A stretch of DNA of 64,000 nt from Opisthorchis felineus. Taxonomy: Eukaryota > Platyhelminthes > Trematoda > Opisthorchiida > Opisthorchiidae. The position numbers and the translations under genes were made by a program. A model generated the notes under the pieces. It searched no databases. It was not told the origin of the DNA and worked only from the letters and a program-made list of their open reading frames with translations. The DNA is taken from NCBI GenBank assembly GCA_004794785.1, contig SJOL01007141.1, forward strand, positions 132,480 to 196,479. The letters run 5' to 3'. Of the stretch, positions 59,631 through 64,000 are shown one piece after another. How positions within the stretch are numbered: the first letter of the stretch is position 1; each line of letters starts with the position of its first letter.

Positions 59631-60744
59631 CAATATGAGAAAATTCATGTAATACGCTATCGGTATACGGAAATCAGTCAAATGGGCACATTAACATTGG
59701 AAGCCCCTTGACAGGCAACAGTTACTGACCAATCAGGTAGCAGTGATCTAAGATCAAGGAAATACACAGCTAGAGACGACAGCTATTCAATTAGTACATT
59801 TCCAAACATGGTTTCCGGACTTATGAGATTCGATCTCATGGTCCTCATGAGTAAGGAACGTAAATTTCGGTCTCGACAACACAGACAGATACATGTGGCT
59901 CTGCACGATATGACTACGTATTGTAAACCAGTATTTTTGCATCACGAGAACAAGGTACAAAACAGCCTGCGTTAGGTTAGGTACGATTCTCTGTCCGATA
60001 AGTCAGATATTTTGAGAATTGGTAGACCATCAGATTGTCGATTACCCAATCGTTGAGATTTGCAAATTGCCTAATAGTTGCCGAGCCGTGGGCCTAGAAG
60101 CTGACCAGTCGTGTGTAAGGCTTAGGTACAAGATGCCTTATCGACTAGAGAGTAGGGCTAAAGTTCACGACCAGTTCACTACAGGCTGTCAACCACTGGG
60201 CTGCACACCCTCTTGCCTGAACAACCAGGTTGGCAGTATTGATCAGAAGAGACGGACCAGGTTGACCGGAAGACGATTTGAGAAACCTTGCGTGGATTTC
60301 GACAGCATGTGGTTAGCTTCACGACTGTTGTTTAGCAACCCGGAAATCAACAGTCTTAGCAACGCTTCGGCGTTACAGTTGCGGGTAGATCATACGAAAT
60401 GCTAAAACATAAAACTGAAACAGGTGGAATAGGAAATTAACTAACAGTCTGACTAACCTCGCGTGAGAAAATATCATAAGCAACTTTTGATTGATACGAT
60501 GGTATTTGTGTGTATGCCGATTGCCGGCTCAATGGTTCTGTCTTTTCATAGGAATACAGTAAATTTTAGTCAACCCTAAGTTTCTTTATAAACTGTGAGG
60601 CATGCGACAAATCACACTTTAGTAATCCGATTTGTCACACCCAAAACTTACAGTGTTAATATTTTCCCACGATTTTCGTTTGGTATAGATAAGAACAATT
60701 TGCTACCCTTCATCTTGGGTATGCTATACCGCTTACTGGCATGT
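59631..60744. other. Mostly unique sequence
   Basis: A 128-codon plus frame (60019-60405) starts with CRAVGLEA-type residues that echo CRAVDLEA near 22540. The nucleotide stretch may be an old repeat shared by both places. Confidence 0.3.
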
Positions 60745-60834
60745 ACATATATGTTACGTATATATTATACATATATATATATATATATACATAAATTCAT
60801 ATTACATATATATTACATATAGATACCTATATAG
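60745..60834. repeat. AT-rich low-complexity tract
   Basis: ATATAT and TTACATATATA units, including an (AT)10 run; interrupts any coding potential. Confidence 0.9.
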
Positions 60835-60835
60835 G

Positions 60836-61291
60836 CGATGAGGCAGAGGGTGCTGCGCTCACCTGCATTGCATCCAGCACTGCAATTTACGCTGGTTGGG
60901 CTATGCGTTATGCATGCCGGAATACCACCTACCGAGAAGATCATTGTGTTCCCTTCCACATTCGGATTGGCGAGACCAAGGTGTCCACAGACTGTGACAT
61001 GGCAAAACGGATGTAAACAAAAGTTTGGGTGCTGTTCCTTTTCCAGTCTGGGGACCACATTATCCGCTCTGTGCTTGGCCGGAGACACTGAACAGTGTGT
61101 CGGTTAATCAATGTCTGTGGCTTGCATGCTGTCAGTTTCTTCTCAGATTGTCTGACTAAGTAGGGGCACCTATTTGCCCAAGTTCTCCCTTCTTACTTTT
61201 ACAAGGCTTTATTTAAGTAGATTGGCATGGTTATACTGCAGGGGAACACCAGTGTTCTCGTCTGGTATTGCTGCCGATGACGGTGATGATA
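60836..61291 (+). pseudogene. RTE-like LINE family L1, 3' fragment
   Basis: Plus strand in shifting frames: CAATTTACGCTGGTTGGGC (LRWLG), CCACCTACCGAGAAG region (HLPRR), ATTGGCGAGACCAAGG (DWRDQG), TVTWQNGCKQKFGC (TWQ...K), GGAGACACTGAACAGTG, then a tail with GAACACCAGTGTTCTCG and GATGACGGTGATGAT. It parallels the 47-48 kb copies but is strongly decayed. Confidence 0.65.
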
Positions 61292-61317
61292 ACTTGAGGC
61301 AGTGTTGAACCACAACC

Positions 61318-61334
61318 ATATATATATATATATA
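61318..61334. repeat. (AT)n microsatellite
   Basis: Eight AT units shortly after the LINE tail. Confidence 0.9.
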
Positions 61335-62395
61335 GCAAATCATCCAGTTCTTGACAGTGTCCTTGATTCGACTTGTATCGTCTTCTTGTGAATAGTCAAT
61401 ATTCCCATACAATCCAGGGTCTTTTTTCAAATGGTTGCTCGCTTATAAAAGACCAATCGATGCTTTAGAATTTATTGATTACGATAGGTACAACCAATTC
61501 CAATCAGTTTAACTAAAACCCGGCAATTTTCAAATTCCACTTAGACGACCAAAATCTGTGTTTATTTCGGTTCTAAGGCGGCCTGATATCTGTAGGGCAA
61601 AATCCATCTTGTTTGACAATCAATCATGCCGTCGAGACCCAAGACCGTGTTCAGAACATCCTGTGGCATTTGTAAGCTACCACTCCGATACACCACATTT
61701 CTCGCGCTTGTCGTATAAGCCATAGTTCCCATTTATAGTTGATATTCAGCAGTTTATCAGACTGAAAATCTACGCTGGCGTTTCATATATGTTACTTGGA
61801 GTTTTGAAGTGAAGTTTTGAAGTTTTACCGCTGATACAAATTATTTTGTGTGACCTCTTTTCGAAACAGCTATTTGAGATCACGCACGATATCCCGCCTA
61901 GCCAGAAAGTCCACTGCGTAAAAAAACATGGAGACTGGAGCATCATATTTCAACGTATATTGTGCTGTTTTCTGTTCAAAAAGATGGCGATACTAGAAAA
62001 AATGATACAGCACGAAATTTGCCAGTGATCTCGACACAACCTGAGTTACATTTTGGATAGTTGTCGTGTGCTTAGCAGTGTTTTGCCATAGATCCACCGA
62101 TGATTTGCCAATAGAGTAAAGTGTTTGATTTTCTAACCAAAGTACCAATGAATCTTCTTTCTGTCTTTCGCACATTCCTTCTTGACGCATCGCTACTATT
62201 TCGGTACAGTTTTCCCAACAATTTTTGGAACTTGCGTACTTAGCATCTGGAAACACTGATCAAAACAATGTCCCGCCAAAGTTCTCGTCTATTGCTGTCT
62301 TCCACTTAATCAAATCTCCTTGGGAAGCAGCATGTAACACTGTCCTTTTTCAAAATGGATACCAAAATTAAATATGATGTACACTGTAGATAGCA
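61335..62395. other. Unique sequence, no gene recognised
   Basis: Short frames only. Confidence 0.4.
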
Positions 62396-62399
62396 TTTC

Positions 62400-62560
62400 G
62401 CGTGACATATAAGCTTAAATCCCGGCACGGCCAAGGATATACACCGCTGGTGAGCTCTACTAAGAGCGAAACTCTAGTCAAGTGCTTCCCCCTTCGGTAC
62501 GGATCCACGAGAATGATTGAGCATGACACGAGGGGCACCGTTCAAACGAGGCTGTCGATA
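62400..62560 (+). mobile_element. Hammerhead-bearing SINE family C, unit 4
   Basis: CTTAAATCCCGGCACGGCC (B box side), AAGGATATACACCG, then the core CTGGTGA GCTC-TACTAA-GAGC GAAAC (62447-62472). Stem II is a perfect 4-bp pair closed by the required G-C, and GAAA is intact. One core base is changed (CTGGTGA for CTGATGA). The tail CATGACACGAGGGGCACC then GTTCAAACGAGG matches unit 3. Truncated at its 5' end before the A box. Confidence 0.75.
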
Positions 62561-62674
62561 TGAATTCTACATATTTCTCCACCACTTGTAACTAATACAA
62601 CACTGTCCAGCAGTTTCGAAGCGTTTGTGGCGCTATCTTGAATCGATCGACACAGCCAGGATAGCTACTGGGCC

Positions 62675-62890
62675 ATTGTTCGGGTCATCGTTCAAACCAG
62701 TCACATGGCTCAAGAGATAACACGACCGCCTATGGAGCCGTGATGAGTCAGGTGGGGTAGTGTTAACTGGTTTGCCTTGTATGTCAGACGTCCGGAGTTC
62801 AATTTCGCGATACAGCCAAGGATATGCACTACTGAGAGGTGCTGATAGGAGCGAAGCTTGAGACAAGCATGTGGACTCAACGAATTTTCT
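62675..62890 (+). mobile_element. Hammerhead-bearing SINE family C, units 5 (and remnant)
   Basis: GTCATCGTTCAAACCAG (62685-62701) looks like the tail of a decayed unit. Then GGTGGGGTAGTGTTAACTGG (A-box-like), GTCCGGAGTTCAATTTCGCG (B box) and AAGGATATGCACTACTGAGA lead into a heavily altered core (62829-62857, ending GAGCGAAGC). Units 4 and 5 have cores about 383 bp apart, near twice the 197-bp spacing of units 2 and 3. Confidence 0.55.
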
Positions 62891-63284
62891 TAGTGGAGGC
62901 ACTTCCCATGTATTGTGCAAAGTTCGAAATGACTAGAAATCTTAGGAATAACCATGACATTTCTCATTCGAAATTATCCTCGATGACCAAAACTCTGGCA
63001 GCTATAACCAGTGTACACCAAGCACACGGTTACTTACATCTGAAGATAACGAGGGCAATGAAAACAACGTAGAAAAACAGAGCCCTTTTATTCAGATGCT
63101 TATTGAGCAGTCATCGAAATTATTTTGCTAAGACTTTTCAGTGCTTATCCACAGTTTTTTCTACCGAAATTATATTGATCCCTAATCATTCAAATTACGC
63201 GTTTTTAGGTCAATGAAGAGATGTGAAATTACCATTCTACAATGTGCAGTATGCAAGAACAGTATCAAATTGGTTAAACCAAAC

Positions 63285-63375
63285 ACACTACTCATAAGGT
63301 TGCTGAAACGCCTTCAAAAACTCACGACCGGTTTTGGCCTTCCTATTCGGTTTCATCAGGTAGGTGCATTCCCAG
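63285..63375 (-). mobile_element. Family F repeat with hammerhead-like core, copy 4
   Basis: Plus strand CACACTACTCATAAGGTTGC matches the arm of copy 1. On the minus strand CTGATGA (intact), AACCGAATAGGAAGGCC, AAAACCGGTCGTG (63359-63330) follow the order core - stem II - GAAA with G12 mutated. Confidence 0.55.
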
Positions 63376-64000
63376 AGTCTCCCTCAACCCTATGTTTCAT
63401 TTGAATCCAAATTGGATCGCCCCAATTTACTTTTCAGAGAGTGACATATGTCGGCTTTCAGGGAACTCACTCTTTTCCTGTTTCAATGACTGCTCAGGGA
63501 GTTGACTTCCGAATCAGCCATGCAATAAATTTTGTCTTGCTCAGATCCAAGTCAGCAGTTTCTGTTTATCAGTATACCACCTAGCTGTTTGGACAAGATC
63601 TACCGACTATTCGTCAGGAGGGCAATGAATTTTTAAGCTAACAGGCAATTCAAAACCAAGCTAGGCAGATCACTTAATTTGATCACCTGCGTAAACCGTT
63701 CAATGGATTCATGGTACGGAGAGTAAGATCCTGATGTTACATGACTGATCCATCTACGCACAATTGACGTATCCCAGTGAAGAAAAAAGTGGCCGTGTGG
63801 CTCACCGATCTCTTTAGTATTCGACTGTATGTTTACTTGAAACATCCGGCCATGTCCAAGCGACCATTCGCTAGTTGTAAGATGGTCATCCAAACAGATG
63901 ATCTAAACAATGTTTCTCATCTAACTTGAAGTGTCATTTTTCAGCGTGTATGGTAAATAGACCAGCCACAAGCGACGATGAAATGACTTATTTCCTGACA
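63376..64000. other. Unique sequence, no gene recognised
   Basis: Short frames only up to the window end. Confidence 0.4.

Overview
This window looks like non-coding chromosome from a multicellular eukaryote, most likely a digenean flatworm (trematode). There are no bacterial-style packed ORFs or operons, and few open frames exceed 130 codons. The DNA is a mosaic of decayed retroelements and unique, probably intronic or intergenic, sequence. The trematode call is inferred from the combination of RTE/SR2-type LINE protein fragments, Ty3/gypsy pol relics, Penelope-like remnants and tRNA-derived SINEs carrying hammerhead-ribozyme cores (compare the schistosome SM-alpha family). Species was not determined.

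Layout. 1-1.3 kb: gypsy integrase relic (- strand). 2.0-2.5 kb: composite SINE head with LINE tail. 4-9 kb: several copies of the main tRNA-derived SINE (family A). 9.2-9.6 kb: GIY-YIG endonuclease relic of a Penelope-like element. 11-15.6 kb: LINE 3' end, a ~94% identical 300-bp inverted repeat, and a LINE copy lacking its RT core. 16-28 kb: mostly unique sequence with weak exon candidates, two family A SINEs and a LINE endonuclease scrap. 27.3-29.4 kb: hammerhead-bearing repeats. 31.1 kb: a ~40-unit ATCT microsatellite. 32.9-35.5 kb: the best preserved LINE (- strand; endonuclease, YGDD reverse transcriptase, C-terminal region). 36.5-37.7 kb: a hammerhead hairpin repeat and a cluster of three hammerhead SINE units. 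40.3-41.6 kb: (AT)n with one N, then a second gypsy integrase relic. 45.8-48.4 kb: a 208-codon open frame of unknown nature, a SINE-LINE chimera and an opposing LINE copy. 48.9-63.4 kb: palindromic and hammerhead repeats, more SINEs, two dual-hammerhead units, a LINE tail and scattered unique DNA.

Host genes: no complete gene is supported. A few short open blocks flanked by good splice-site consensus (best: 20319-20494 on + and 55742-55819 on -) are listed as candidate exons at low confidence.

Most interesting signal: at least ten hammerhead-type cores (CTGATGA / stem II / GAAA, with variants) on both strands, in several repeat families. One family appears to carry two per unit, and one cluster packs three units into about 520 bp.
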